A DNA stretch of 64,000 nucleotides. Origin: Sanderia malayensis (taxonomy: Eukaryota; Cnidaria; Scyphozoa; Semaeostomeae; Pelagiidae). The stretch's first letter is position 1. The number at the start of each line of letters is the position of its first letter. The stretch is from assembly GCA_013076295.1 (NCBI GenBank), contig RQOL01000699.1:2170001-2234000 (forward strand). The letters are read 5' to 3'. The position numbers and the translations under genes are program-made. Of this stretch, positions 1 to 10,036 are shown one piece after another. The notes beneath the pieces were generated by a model. It was not told where the DNA came from, did not search any database, and saw only the letters and a program-made list of their open reading frames with translations.

Positions 1-1
1 A

Positions 2-1147
2 ATGATACCTAATGTCTTGTCTCTCATCATAAATGTTTTCTTAACAAACAGATTTAATCGCAACGCTCGCATGATAACTTGCATCGTGGTGACTTTGATC
101 TCCTTCATAGTAACGGCAGCTTTCGTGAAAATTGACACTTACGCGTGGACGTCAAAGTTTTTCGCCCTCACAATCGTAATAGTCGTCTTCATCAACACGG
201 CATCTGCAGTTTATGGAGGTACATTTTTTGGTGTCGCTGGCATCATCGGGCAGAAGTATACCCAAGCACTGATGGGAGGGCAAGGACTCGGTGGCACATT
301 TGCTGCAGTCGCAAGTATCTTGTCACTGGTTGGCAACAGTTCACCTGAAGACAGTGCATTTGGGTATTTTCTTACAGCCTGTTTTGTTATATGTGCATGC
401 ATGGTTGGATATTTCGTTTTCTTCAAGCTTCATTATGTAAATGTGTGTTTATCAAGAAATCAACTGAAGGCAATTCGGGGCAGCCAGTCAAGTGATATCA
501 CAAGCAAACCATCAATTAATGCTCTGACAGAGAGCTGCAGTAGTCTCTTGAGCATTACAAGTCTTGGCAGTGAAGCTTCTTTTACACTTCCTGTGAAGGA
601 AACTATTCCGTATTGGCAACTCATCAAAGACCTGCTTCCCATGTCACTTTCAGTTGGCTTAACATTTCTTGTCAGTTTGGGTCTTTTTCCTGCTATCATT
701 TCAGGAATTGAATCTGTTGATAAAAGCTCTGGATCAAAGTGGACAAATGAACTCTTTGCTCCAGTTGTTTGTTTCCTCATATTCAATTTGGGTGACCTTG
801 CTGGTCGAACGGCAGCTGGCTTTCTTCCATTATTCTCCGCAAAGAGTTACTGGATACCTTTTCTTTGCATCTCCAGAATTATATTCATTCCATTGTTTGC
901 CTTGTGCAACTATCAACCACAACACAGACATTTGCCTGTTATATTTAATCACGATGCATATCCAATTGTCTTTAACATGTTGTTTGCTACAACCAATGGC
1001 TATTTTGGCAGTCTTTGCATGATGTATGGACCAAAGTTAGTTGATGGCAAATATGCTGAGAATGCTGGAACGATAATGGCATTATTTTTGTCCTGTGGAC
1101 TTGCAACGGGAGCCGGTTTCTCATTTCTTATTAGTGCTTTAATTTAA
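2..1147 (+). CDS. Equilibrative nucleoside transporter (SLC29 family), 3' part
   Basis: The frame is open from the window edge to a TAA at 1145-1147 and gives 381 residues. Members of this family move nucleosides across membranes by facilitated diffusion. What is visible aligns by eye with human ENT1/ENT2 from about transmembrane segment 3 to the C-terminus: hydrophobic segments in series, the conserved stretch GGQGLGGTFAAVASI, a hydrophilic loop (about residues 150-205) between the sixth and seventh family segments, then FNLGDLAGR and a final block ending near FSFLISALI. Family members are usually 450-500 residues, so about 80-100 N-terminal residues lie on exons left of the window. The ATG at position 2 is therefore probably internal, not the start. 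The subtype (ENT1, 2 or 3) is not resolved. Confidence 0.9.
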   Translation: MIPNVLSLIINVFLTNRFNRNARMITCIVVTLISFIVTAAFVKIDTYAWTSKFFALTIVIVVFINTASAVYGGTFFGVAGIIGQKYTQALMGGQGLGGTFAAVASILSLVGNSSPEDSAFGYFLTACFVICACMVGYFVFFKLHYVNVCLSRNQLKAIRGSQSSDITSKPSINALTESCSSLLSITSLGSEASFTLPVKETIPYWQLIKDLLPMSLSVGLTFLVSLGLFPAIISGIESVDKSSGSKWTNELFAPVVCFLIFNLGDLAGRTAAGFLPLFSAKSYWIPFLCISRIIFIPLFALCNYQPQHRHLPVIFNHDAYPIVFNMLFATTNGYFGSLCMMYGPKLVDGKYAENAGTIMALFLSCGLATGAGFSFLISALI

Positions 1148-1881
1148 GCAACTGATATAAATTTGTTAGGAATATACTTGTTAAAGAGGTTTAGCTCACA
1201 AACTTCCAAAATGATTTTGTTATACTTTCGTTCAGCGAGATTACTAGTTAATATTGTTTGAGTTTCTTTTTTTTATTTCTAAGCATCATTCTGGACATAG
1301 TATTTTTGATTTCATTGATTAAGTTGCATGCAATATGTGTAGTTTAATTTACAAAAATCTTTATTTGAATGTTGGCACTGCTTTGCAGTTGTAAAAATGA
1401 GAAACTTTAGATTGTAAGTAGACAGTTAAATGTTGGAGCTTTCATTAATTGAAAAAGTTCTTAATTATTTTCATTGAAGTTCTACCTTTAGTAATGACAT
1501 ATCTTATAAATATGAATTATATAATCATGGGATTTAAAATCGCTTGCTTTTTTACTCCCATTCTGTGGAATTTCATTCCACTATTCCGCATACTTGTGTT
1601 TTACCAATGACCGCCATCATGCTGAAGGAAATGACAATGTAATTTCTCAAGCGAAATAAACCTCCAGGGGGGCAAAAGAAATGACAATGTAATTTCTTTA
1701 GCCCCCCTGGGGGTTTTATTTTGCAACGATACGATGATCGTTCGATGGTCATATGATATCGACATGATCTGATGTCAATCAATTTGAATGTAGTGACGAC
1801 AAGAAGAAGACATAAACACAGACCGAGAAGATCAAAATAAAGCAAAGTAAATGTTTTTGTCAGTCACTGCGTTGAAGCAAG
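1148..1881. other. Intergenic/3' UTR with a short G-run/C-run hairpin
   Basis: There is no coding sequence. Positions about 1654-1722 form a foldback: AAATAAACCTCCAGGGGGG pairs with CCCCCCTGGGGGTTTTATTT around a repeated AAATGACAATGTAATTTCT core, of which a second copy lies just upstream at about 1627. This looks like a tiny MITE. It sits about 160 bp upstream of the next start codon. GGGGGGCAAAAG occurs again near 28030, so the family is probably dispersed. Confidence 0.5.
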
Positions 1882-2829
1882 ATGGCTGAGTCTTTTAATC
1901 TCGATGCAGCAAATTGGATGAGTAACTTGCCTGAACCGTTACAGAAGAAACCAATAACTGATTTATGTATTCCTGGTTCGCATGATTCTGGGACATTTTA
2001 TTTGGACAAAAACTCCAACATTGCCCCGGACGAGAGCAAAACTATCAAAGTATTAGTGCGCATTTTTGGCAAGATAGCGAAGAATATCATTTATAGATGG
2101 TCAGTCACTCAGGATTTAAATCTGACTGAGCAACTTGAACACGGTGTGAGATATTTGGATCTCCGTGTGGCTTATGAACCGAAAGTGAAAGATTTTCGTG
2201 CTGTTCATGGTTTATATGGCCTAACATACAAAGAGTTGTTTGGAGAAATTGCTGATTTCTTAAATAAGCACCCAAAAGAGATCGTAATACTGGATTTCAA
2301 TCATTTGATGAGCTTCAACCAAGGTGCTAGTCAGGAATTGATCACCTTGCTGATGAAAAGTTTGGGCCAAAAGCTTTATGGGCCAGGAAAACTTGGACCA
2401 AAGTCGTCTCTAAGCGACATTTGGGCCGCAAAGAAGCAGGTTATTGCTTTGTATGCTGATGCTGCAATGGTGCCGAAAAATCCTTTGTTGTGGTCGCAGA
2501 ATGATATTTACAGTCCCTGGCCAGATACAACAAGTTCGACCACATTAATTGGTGATCTTAATAAAAGATTTGATGATTTAAAACTTGGGGCACTTAATGT
2601 ATTCCAAGCTATTTTAACCCCCAAAACGAGTACAATATTTTTACACCTATGCAAGGGAAGCTTGAAAACAACATTGGCTCAAGGTTGTGACAATTGCGTA
2701 AGTGGTTGGCTCGACACGATTATAAAGGATAAGAAAAAAGGTATAAATATTTTGATTTGTGATTTTGCAGGGTATAATGATATTGCTGTAAAGATTATCT
2801 CCATGAACTATATGAATCTTATTGCTTGA
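1882..2829 (+). CDS. PI-PLC X domain-containing protein (PLCXD1-3 family)
   Basis: A single-exon gene of 315 residues, matching the usual length of about 320 for PLCXD proteins. The X domain fills the protein. The two histidines expected for phosphoinositide cleavage are present in the family motifs PGSHDSG (His34) and AVHGLYG (His109). YLDLRVAYEP and the IVILDFNHL strand are also typical. There is no signal peptide, Y domain, PH or C2 domain, so a cytosolic intracellular protein is expected, as for vertebrate PLCXDs. The start ATG follows a 5' leader without an earlier in-frame ATG. A canonical AATAAA lies at 2857-2862, 28 bases past the stop. The lack of introns, unlike most neighbours, may point to a retrocopy origin, but the frame is intact. 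Confidence 0.93.
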   Translation: MAESFNLDAANWMSNLPEPLQKKPITDLCIPGSHDSGTFYLDKNSNIAPDESKTIKVLVRIFGKIAKNIIYRWSVTQDLNLTEQLEHGVRYLDLRVAYEPKVKDFRAVHGLYGLTYKELFGEIADFLNKHPKEIVILDFNHLMSFNQGASQELITLLMKSLGQKLYGPGKLGPKSSLSDIWAAKKQVIALYADAAMVPKNPLLWSQNDIYSPWPDTTSSTTLIGDLNKRFDDLKLGALNVFQAILTPKTSTIFLHLCKGSLKTTLAQGCDNCVSGWLDTIIKDKKKGINILICDFAGYNDIAVKIISMNYMNLIA

Positions 2830-3439
2830 AAGTGTCTGGTTTACACATTCAAGTTTAATAAAACAATATTTTATCTGATTGCTTGTAAATTTAATAGAAA
2901 AATGTTTAATATATACATATACTGATATACACATGTAAAACTAATCACTATATATTTAATTCTTAAATTTAAATAGTTAATTTTTGAAAATTTGTTTAAC
3001 GTGATTTTATGTTACCTCATATATTTGTACATATGTTTAATTTATATTTGCATATTTTAATGTGACCATACAATACATAACAGATTGTAAATTTACATCT
3101 TAAAATGAAAATTTTATGCTATTGAAATGTTTACTTGAGTACCAAGTATATTTGAATTGATTCGGTTATAATGTATATAAATTTTTGCTATGATGCCGAT
3201 TAATCTTTGAAAATGAAAGTATTATGATGGACTTTGAAAATATTCTGAAATTTTCTTTCATTGTTTGGAACCTTTGTTCGGACGAATATTCAACCTTTAC
3301 GTCCAAAAAAATGACAAGACGACGAATATTTGTCGACCACTTAGAAGTAGTTTCATTTTTCATGATGTAAATAAACACGACAAAGTGTTCAGCTGTTTTC
3401 GGGAAAGTTGATACCTGTTAGAAATCGATTTATCCAACG
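2830..3439. other. Intergenic, AT-rich, no gene seen
   Basis: Contains the polyadenylation signal of the PI-PLC X gene at 2857-2862 and very AT-rich sequence. Both strands carry only short open frames without family resemblance. The last part should hold the promoter of the PPOX gene; no TATA or other clear element stands out. Confidence 0.5.
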
Positions 3440-6292
3440 ATGGTCGGTTTAGGAAAGAATTTATTCTCAAAGTCACCTCTGAAAATCGTGATACTTGGTG
3501 GCGGAGTATCAGGCTTATCGTCAGCACACACTGTATTGCAGTTATTACGACATCACAACACGCCAGTTTCAGTCACCCTTCTTGAATCAGATTCAAGATT
3601 AGGTGGATGGATTAATACTGTACAATATTCGGATGGGTGTTATTTTGAACTCGGGCCACGAACATTGCGATGTGTTGGTGCTGCTGGATACAATACCCTA
3701 CAATTGGTAGCGTTCTCTATTACAAATCATACCATACCAGGGCGGTCTCAACAAATGCTCATTGGTTTTACACGTAAAACCTGCACCCATGATGACGTAT
3801 ATACCTTTAGATATCATTTGCTAATTTTTGGAGAGCATCAAAGGGGAACACTTCTCAATTATTTTTTGCAAATAATCTTGATCGTTGCACTGCACTGCAT
3901 ATGCTTACGCCATCGTAGAAAAGATTTTATGTTATAACATAAGATCATTCTGTTATGCTTATGTTATTGTGGTATGCTGCAAGCTCTCCAAGCACTGCAA
4001 CTCGCAACCAATTACTCAAGCAGCAATGCTAACTGAACATATCTCATCTGAATAAAAATGACAGGCTTGCTATCACATTAGATTATGCATGCCTGTATAA
4101 ATTATGACATATTATTACTGTTGCATATACCAGGTTGAAGAGCTTGGAATTGAGAATGATGTATTGCCTGTGACAAGTAAGCATCCATCAGCCTCAAAGA
4201 GGTACATCTATGCCAAAGGAAAGATGAACATGCTGCCATCAAAGATATTGACACTTTTTAAAGTACAGCCTCCATTGACAAAGTCAATTATATCATCCCT
4301 CGTTAAAGAGCCATTTCAATGCAGATCGCAAGTGTCAGATGAATCAGTGCATGATTTTGTCAGTAGACGTGTTGGGAGAGAGGTAGTGTTTCATGCTCAA
4401 TTGCAAAATTGTTTCTACAGTTAATGGTTATTAGACATTACTTAGACTTCAAAAGTTTTTACAGTTAATGGTTATGAGACATTACTTAGACTCAAAAGTT
4501 TCTACAGTTAATGGTTATGAGACATTACTTAGACTTATTACTTCAAAAGTTTTTGTCAGCAAGTTTGTTTACCAATAAGTAGAGAAGTTTCATCAAAATT
4601 TTATCTTCCCAAATCATCCCTTTGTGCCTCTTTCAGATCTGATAAAAAGAAATGATAACATCCAGCAAACTTTTGTTGGATTACATGGAATTTTCTTGCA
4701 TTTTAGGTAGCTGAATACCTTGTTGATTCTTTATGTCGGGGGGTTTTCGCAAGTGGGTCGAAAGAACTGAGCATAAATGCTTGCTTTCCGTCTCTTGCAA
4801 AATACGAAAAAGACTTTGGATCTATCATCCTTGGAGCAATGTTCTCTAAAGAAGGTCAGTCTTCCTTATATTTTTTATTATCAACATTTCTGCTTGCACT
4901 TTATGGGATTTGGTCATCAATAACTTAAGCTTTTTTGTTTGGTTTTTAGTGAAAGTACCAACTGAAAGATGCTTATTATATGAAAGGAGCAAGAAGGAAA
5001 AGTGGAGAATATTTACTTTTAAGAATGGCATGGAAACTCTTGTGGACAGCTGGGTGCCATATTTGCAAGAAAAAGGCTTGGATATACGCGTAGGGACAGG
5101 CTGTAGATCGCTTGACCTGACAACAGACAATAAACTTCTGTGCACAACATCCAAAGGGATTATAGAAGCAGACCACGTGATTAGCGCAATTTCAGCTTCG
5201 ACTTTGGGTTTACTGTTGCCAGAAAAGTTTGAAGATTTGAAAGCAAGCTTGAATGAAGTTCAAAGCGTCACTGTAGGGGTTGTGAATTTGGGATATGAAG
5301 GCAACGTACTTCCAGTTAACGGGTTTGGATTCCTGGTACCATCGTGCGAACCTATGAATATCCTTGGCGTTGTGTTCGACTCCTGTGTCATGCCTCAAAA
5401 GACCAGCAATACAAAATTAACGGTAAGCACGTCAAAGTTGGAAAAATTTCATTTAATTTTCGTAGAATTATGATTAAGATACAAGCTTGATACGAACTTC
5501 CAGATGAAAAGAATTTAACGTGTTATTTATTGAACTGTTTTGCAACACAACAGTTCAATGAAATTGACTTAAAATTTACAACTTGTAAAACTCCGTATGT
5601 AGCTAATAAAGCACTTTTGAGGTTTGTTTTTTTGGGATTCCACTGGATTGGACGTATTTGCTTGATGCAAATGCGCACGAGTAGACTCACGTTTATCGTT
5701 GCGTCATTCAAAGTCTGATTGCGTGGTGTTTTCATTGCGTTGGTTTCCGTGCGCTTTTCTTTTCTTGAAACATGGTTTCACCTACGCATTCATTCATTCG
5801 TGTCTAATCTATTTTTGAATATTCTATATTGAAATATATACATGTAAACAACTTCCTTTCAAATACTATAGCACATTTTTCGATAGGAAATTAAAGAAAA
5901 GAAGACTGGCTGTATCATGTTCCAATTTGTTAATAGTTTTCATTCGATCGCAGGTCATGCTTGGCGGCAGTAAGTTCCAAGAATTGTTTGGAAACCCAGA
6001 CAATGCCGATGAAGACCATATAAAGCAAGTTGCCTTAAATGGAATCAAAGAAACCCTTGGCATTGCAACGAAACCCACTAAGTGCTTGGTGTCTGTTCAG
6101 AAGAACTGTATTCCTCAATATAGGGTTGGACATTTGGAAAAGGTCGATAAAATAAGACACTATGTTAATAAATCTAATATTCCATTGACATTAGTTGGGT
6201 CATCGTATAATGGAGTTGGTATCAATGATTGTATTTACAATGCTAAAATGGCAGTTGAATTGATGTTAAAATTTAAAAGTTATTCTAAATAA
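3440..6292 (+). CDS. PPOX: Protoporphyrinogen oxidase, five coding exons
   Basis: The enzyme uses FAD to oxidise protoporphyrinogen IX to protoporphyrin IX, the penultimate step of haem synthesis, at the mitochondrial inner membrane. Exons: 3440-3706, 4134-4382, 4707-4854, 4950-5422 and 5954-6292. All junctions are GT-AG and phases agree, giving 491 residues (human 477). Visible features are the N-terminal dinucleotide-binding motif ILGGGVSGLSSA, the GGWINTV segment, ELGPRTLR, the central KWRIFTFKNGMETL stretch, and the C-terminal LVGSSYNGVGINDCIYNA, where the FAD contacts close. No classical presequence is seen, as in the animal family. An AATAAA lies at about 6425. Intron 2 holds a 47-bp tandem repeat. 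The assignment is secure; the fine exon edges are by eye. Confidence 0.93.
4426..4556. repeat. Tandem repeat of about 47 bp, three copies, in PPOX intron 2
   Basis: The unit CTACAGTTAATGGTTATNAG followed by ACATTACTTAGACTTCAAAAG occurs three times in a row with few changes. It is non-coding and lies between the exon ending at 4382 and the one starting at 4707. Confidence 0.8.
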
Positions 6293-7154
6293 TATATATG
6301 AGTTAATATGTTGTGCCTCATTATATGTTTCTTGGGGCATTATAAAATGGCCTCGTAAATACGATGGACGTTCGCAAACTGAAGGAACCTAAGTGCAGAA
6401 GGTCCAAACATTTAAAGAGCTCATAATAAAAACAACATCCTCAAGGAACTTGTTTACTTTGAATACTGTTATTAGCTACTGCAAATAACTGAGAATTGGC
6501 AAACCCGTTCCATTCAAAACTAACATGAATTGTACGCTGCAGATAGTTATAATACCCCATGCATGAGAAAAGATCATTAGTACATTGAACATGCAATTAA
6601 AATAAGGGACTGTTAAGAAACTTTTGGAACTACAATTTGGTAAAACGAAGTTCAAAAATGAGGAATTTTTAGAACTAGGACTGGAAACAGGTTCCTTACT
6701 GAAAATGCGTGTATTTTAGATTGAATGAAATCATGAACCATTGAATGAACCATATTTTCTTTAAAAAACACAAGCGTGTTCAATAGCATGAGAAGGGAAT
6801 TAAAAAGTTTATTTATAACATAATTTTGTTGATGTATATTAATACCTTCATACCGAGTGTGGCACAAACTCTTGTACGTAGGAAACAAGTTTCCAAACGT
6901 AATAAATAAGCAAAAAATATGACTTGATGCAATTTAGCACAACGGAGTAAAAATATTGCTACCTTTGAAAGTGTAATTTCCTTTTACGTAAATTGGTTGT
7001 ACGTCAAAGTTAAGGCTTGCTAACATGTATAAATAGAACAGAAGCGATCGTGTTTGACCCAGTTGCAAATGCACATCGTGAAAACAAGTTGAAGAAGAAA
7101 ATAAACGAAACGACAGTAATCAGAATTAAAAGAAACTCTGGTAAAATATTAGCC
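6293..7154. other. Intergenic, no gene seen
   Basis: Holds the 3' end of PPOX, including AATAAA near 6425, and the promoter region of the next gene. The open frames on either strand are short, AT-rich and without resemblance to known proteins. Confidence 0.45.
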
Positions 7155-8288
7155 ATGAAATATTCCTGCGTTACAATTTTGGCATACATTTTTGCTGTAT
7201 TTACTGCAGATGCATACCAAGGTAATAATAATTATTATCCTTTATAATTTCTATAATAAGGTTTATTGTTGCATAGTTCAAGAAAATTGAGGATATTATT
7301 GATGGGGTGTTGTTTTTATTTAATAATATTTTCGCATTGTGAATTGTCTAGAATGGAAAAAAGTGGACATTTCAATGGTGGAGCGTTATCATCACAAAGG
7401 GGTTAGTTCCAGTCTGACTAATGACAAAACAAAGGGATTGTATGTTTCTTCAAAAGTGACGGACTATGGATGCAGAAAGACTCCTGGTGGCTCCAGCTCT
7501 ATCATTATCATCAAAGGAAAATGGACGCAAATTATGTACACGCAAGTTTTCGAAGGGTCTACTAGCTGTTGGGCGATATTTGGAAACAAGTAAGCATCGA
7601 CCGTCTGAAAAGAATTTATCGATTAAGAAATAAAGAATATGGCAGTGTTTAGACGGGGGTCTAAAAACTCCTATGTTGAATTTCCCTTGATATGCTTAGA
7701 GTAAGAGTAAACAACGGAATGTTTATGATATTTTTCAATAAGGAAGCATTTGTTTATCTATGATATGAAAATTCTTTCCCAGAAAAAGAAATCAACTGTT
7801 GTCAACTGATGCTGGTTTGGATAAATTCAATCCTCTTTACGGAGATATAATTTTTGGACAAGTGAAGATGTCCAGCAAGACAAGTACGTAAATATAATTT
7901 TTTAAAGCATTATCTGAACTGAGAAGTTTTTGGCCACCAATATTCGATTCATAAAGTAGTCATTCCCAGTTATTCAAATGTTTATAACTCGAAGGCCTCA
8001 AGCAGGTAAAATAATTCAGCTAAAATTTTGTAAGTGTAAATAAACCAACCTCTGACCTCAATCTCCAGATTTTCCAATGTCTTTCTTATTCCAGATGATA
8101 TATTCGATGGCCAAACCTTTCGGTGTGATGACTACTACAATAATTTTTGGCACACAAAAAATGGTCAAGATAAGCGCCAAGCGACTGTGATGTTGAGAAG
8201 AAAACGCGGAGCAAAGAAAGCTGGCATACAGACAGATACTTCATGTGGAAAACCCTCTTACATCATTAAAGACATTTTTGTTGCGTAA
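7155..8288 (+). CDS. Unrecognised secreted protein, four exons, 199 aa
   Basis: I do not recognise a family. Exons: 7155-7221, 7352-7589, 7783-7883 and 8095-8288. The splice sites are consensus and the phases (1, 2, 1) join into one frame of 199 codons ending in TAA. The first exon is a clean signal peptide (MKYSCVTILAYIFAVFTADA) cut probably before YQ. The mature part of about 180 residues is basic and has four cysteines, in YGCRK, TSCWAIFG, FRCDDYY and TSCGKPS, which could form two disulphides. It also has aromatic and beta-rich segments such as GGSSSIIIIKGKWTQIMY and a basic patch RRKRGAKK that could be a cleavage site. There is no membrane segment, so an extracellular protein is inferred. 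It is convergent with the mosaic ZP gene, with a transposon island between. Confidence 0.7.
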
Positions 8289-8577
8289 ATGCCACTTTTC
8301 CTTTACAAACAATTCCAAAATTGCATTTTTACAAGAATACTAATCTCTAGACAGCTTTTAGCGCTCAAGAATTTTTTGCTTTGCTTTATTCGCATTTTGT
8401 TCAAATATTTAATTTTATGCGAAGAAATAATAGAGTTGTGAAAGTATTTTGCTTTTGTTGTTTTGTTACATGGTTTCTAATTCCCAACTGAATCACGCGG
8501 TGACAAACAATTTGTGAAAAACAAAGAAGATGTAATCGATTTCTCGACTTTTATTTTTAAAAAAACTTATAAGGCTT
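8289..8577. other. Intergenic, no feature seen
   Basis: AT-rich sequence directly after the orphan secreted-protein gene. It should contain its 3' UTR; no AATAAA is obvious. Confidence 0.4.
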
Positions 8578-9754
8578 ACTTTATACGGCCGCATTTTGGT
8601 CGCGTCTAATTTAATTCATTAGATTCGACCTAAATGCGACATAAGTGCGACATTCACTTTATACGAGTTTTGTTTGCCGCATTTAATTCAACTCCTCATA
8701 TCATCGTGACGTGGCAAAAAAGAATTGCACATACGCAGAGTGCTTGACAGGGCCTCTTTTAACATACAAACTGGGGGGGCAAATGCCCCCCCAGTCGTGC
8801 TGGCTGCCCCCCCAGTTGAAGCTTTTTATGATGTTTTGCCCCCCCAGTAGAGGTCCCTTTTTTCCCTTTCATGCTTTTATTTTAGCAGTTTCTATTTTCT
8901 ACACTAAGCAAGAAACCGAAATAGCAAGTAAGAATCAAGAAACCCAGATAAAAAATGCTTTTGTTTTCGAACAAGCCTCCCCTTCGACAAGCCTCCCTTT
9001 GCTAAGCTTTTCGGTTGTTTGTCCACACAGTATGACAGTAGAAAAGTGTGTCTCGACATACAACATGCTATTTTCAGACTTGCGAATGGCTACAACTGAA
9101 AAAACCCTTAACTCTCGGTTGATGATCCACTAGAATGGAGTGCCAACAGCAAAGTTCAACCCAAGATCAGCAGTTCAAACTTTTCTTACAATGAAGGACC
9201 GCAGAATGAATTTGCCAAAAATTGACTCATATTGTGAAAGAAACTTCGTTAAAAAGTTCTTTGGTTGAAATAATTCTTCGTTTTTTTCAGTTTAGATATT
9301 GTTAAAAGGAAAGTTATCAGTCTTAAAACACTCTTTTCTACCATAATTTTTGACTCGCGCTCGCCTGCATCCTTATTTTGGCAGTTGCCGAAAAATAAAA
9401 TTTTTTCCTTCGGTAAAACTGAGGTCCCCTTTTTAAAATTTGCCCCCCCAGCTCTGATTCCTTAAAAGAGGCCCTGGTGCTTGACTGGGAAAATTTGACA
9501 CATTTCATCATTATATCACATGAAGTGATTTAATTCAAGGAGAATTTGAATTAAATGCGACCAAAATGCGGCCGTATAAAGCCACGTCGCATTTGTGTCG
9601 CACTTGTGCATTAAGTTCGGCAAATCCTGATGAACTTAATTCAAGTTGCTGCACTTAATTAAATGTTCACTTTATACGGCCGCATTTATGTCGCATTTAA
9701 TTCAAATTCTCCTTGAATTAAATTCGACACGACCTAAACGCGGCCGTATAAAGT
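8578..9754. mobile_element. MITE with ACTTTATACGGCCGC termini, split by a hAT element
   Basis: The left end ACTTTATACGGCCGC (8578) pairs with GCGGCCGTATAAAGT ending at 9754. Two internal copies of the same terminus lie at about 9567-9581 (reverse) and 9669 (forward), so this is either one MITE with duplicated ends or two adjacent copies (8578-9581 and 9669-9754). The body is made of short inverted CGCATTTAATTC/GAATTAAATGCG words. A separate 729-bp hAT element interrupts it. Without the insertion the whole is about 440 bp. I could not define a target duplication for the outer element. There is no transposase frame. Confidence 0.65.
8748..9476. mobile_element. Non-autonomous hAT element with 8-bp target duplication
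   Basis: The termini are CAGGGCCTCTTTTAA and TTAAAAGAGGCCCTG, and the flanks carry the exact 8-bp duplication GTGCTTGA (8740-8747 and 9477-9484). An 8-bp duplication and CAGGG termini are diagnostic for hAT elements. The 729-bp interior has no transposase. It contains at least four CCCCCCCAG words and the perfect palindrome CTGGGGGGGCAAATGCCCCCCCAG, which could form G-quadruplex or i-motif structures. The exactness of the duplication suggests a fairly recent insertion, after the surrounding MITE arrived. Confidence 0.88.
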
Positions 9755-10036
9755 CCACCTAATACCGAGTTCATGTCAAAGTTGTGCTATTTATATTTTT
9801 AAAAAATAGAAAATCGACAAAGTTGCGAAGTGAGTTAGGGTGTCTTGACACCAAATAAGTAAGTGTCATGAAAATGTGAAAATAATTGAATAATACAAAG
9901 GGGCGAGCTTATGGGATAATAACTCAGATACAAATATAAAATGGGATTGAATAACTGTTATATAGGGATAAATAGGGGAAATATAAGTTGAAGCAAAAGT
10001 ACTAAATTGTGCAATATTTAAATATAGGTATCTTAC

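Noticed and set aside
8711..9133. 140-codon open frame on plus
   Set aside because: It starts outside and runs through the hAT element, has a non-ATG start and reads the C7 repeats as proline runs. No resemblance to a transposase or other protein.
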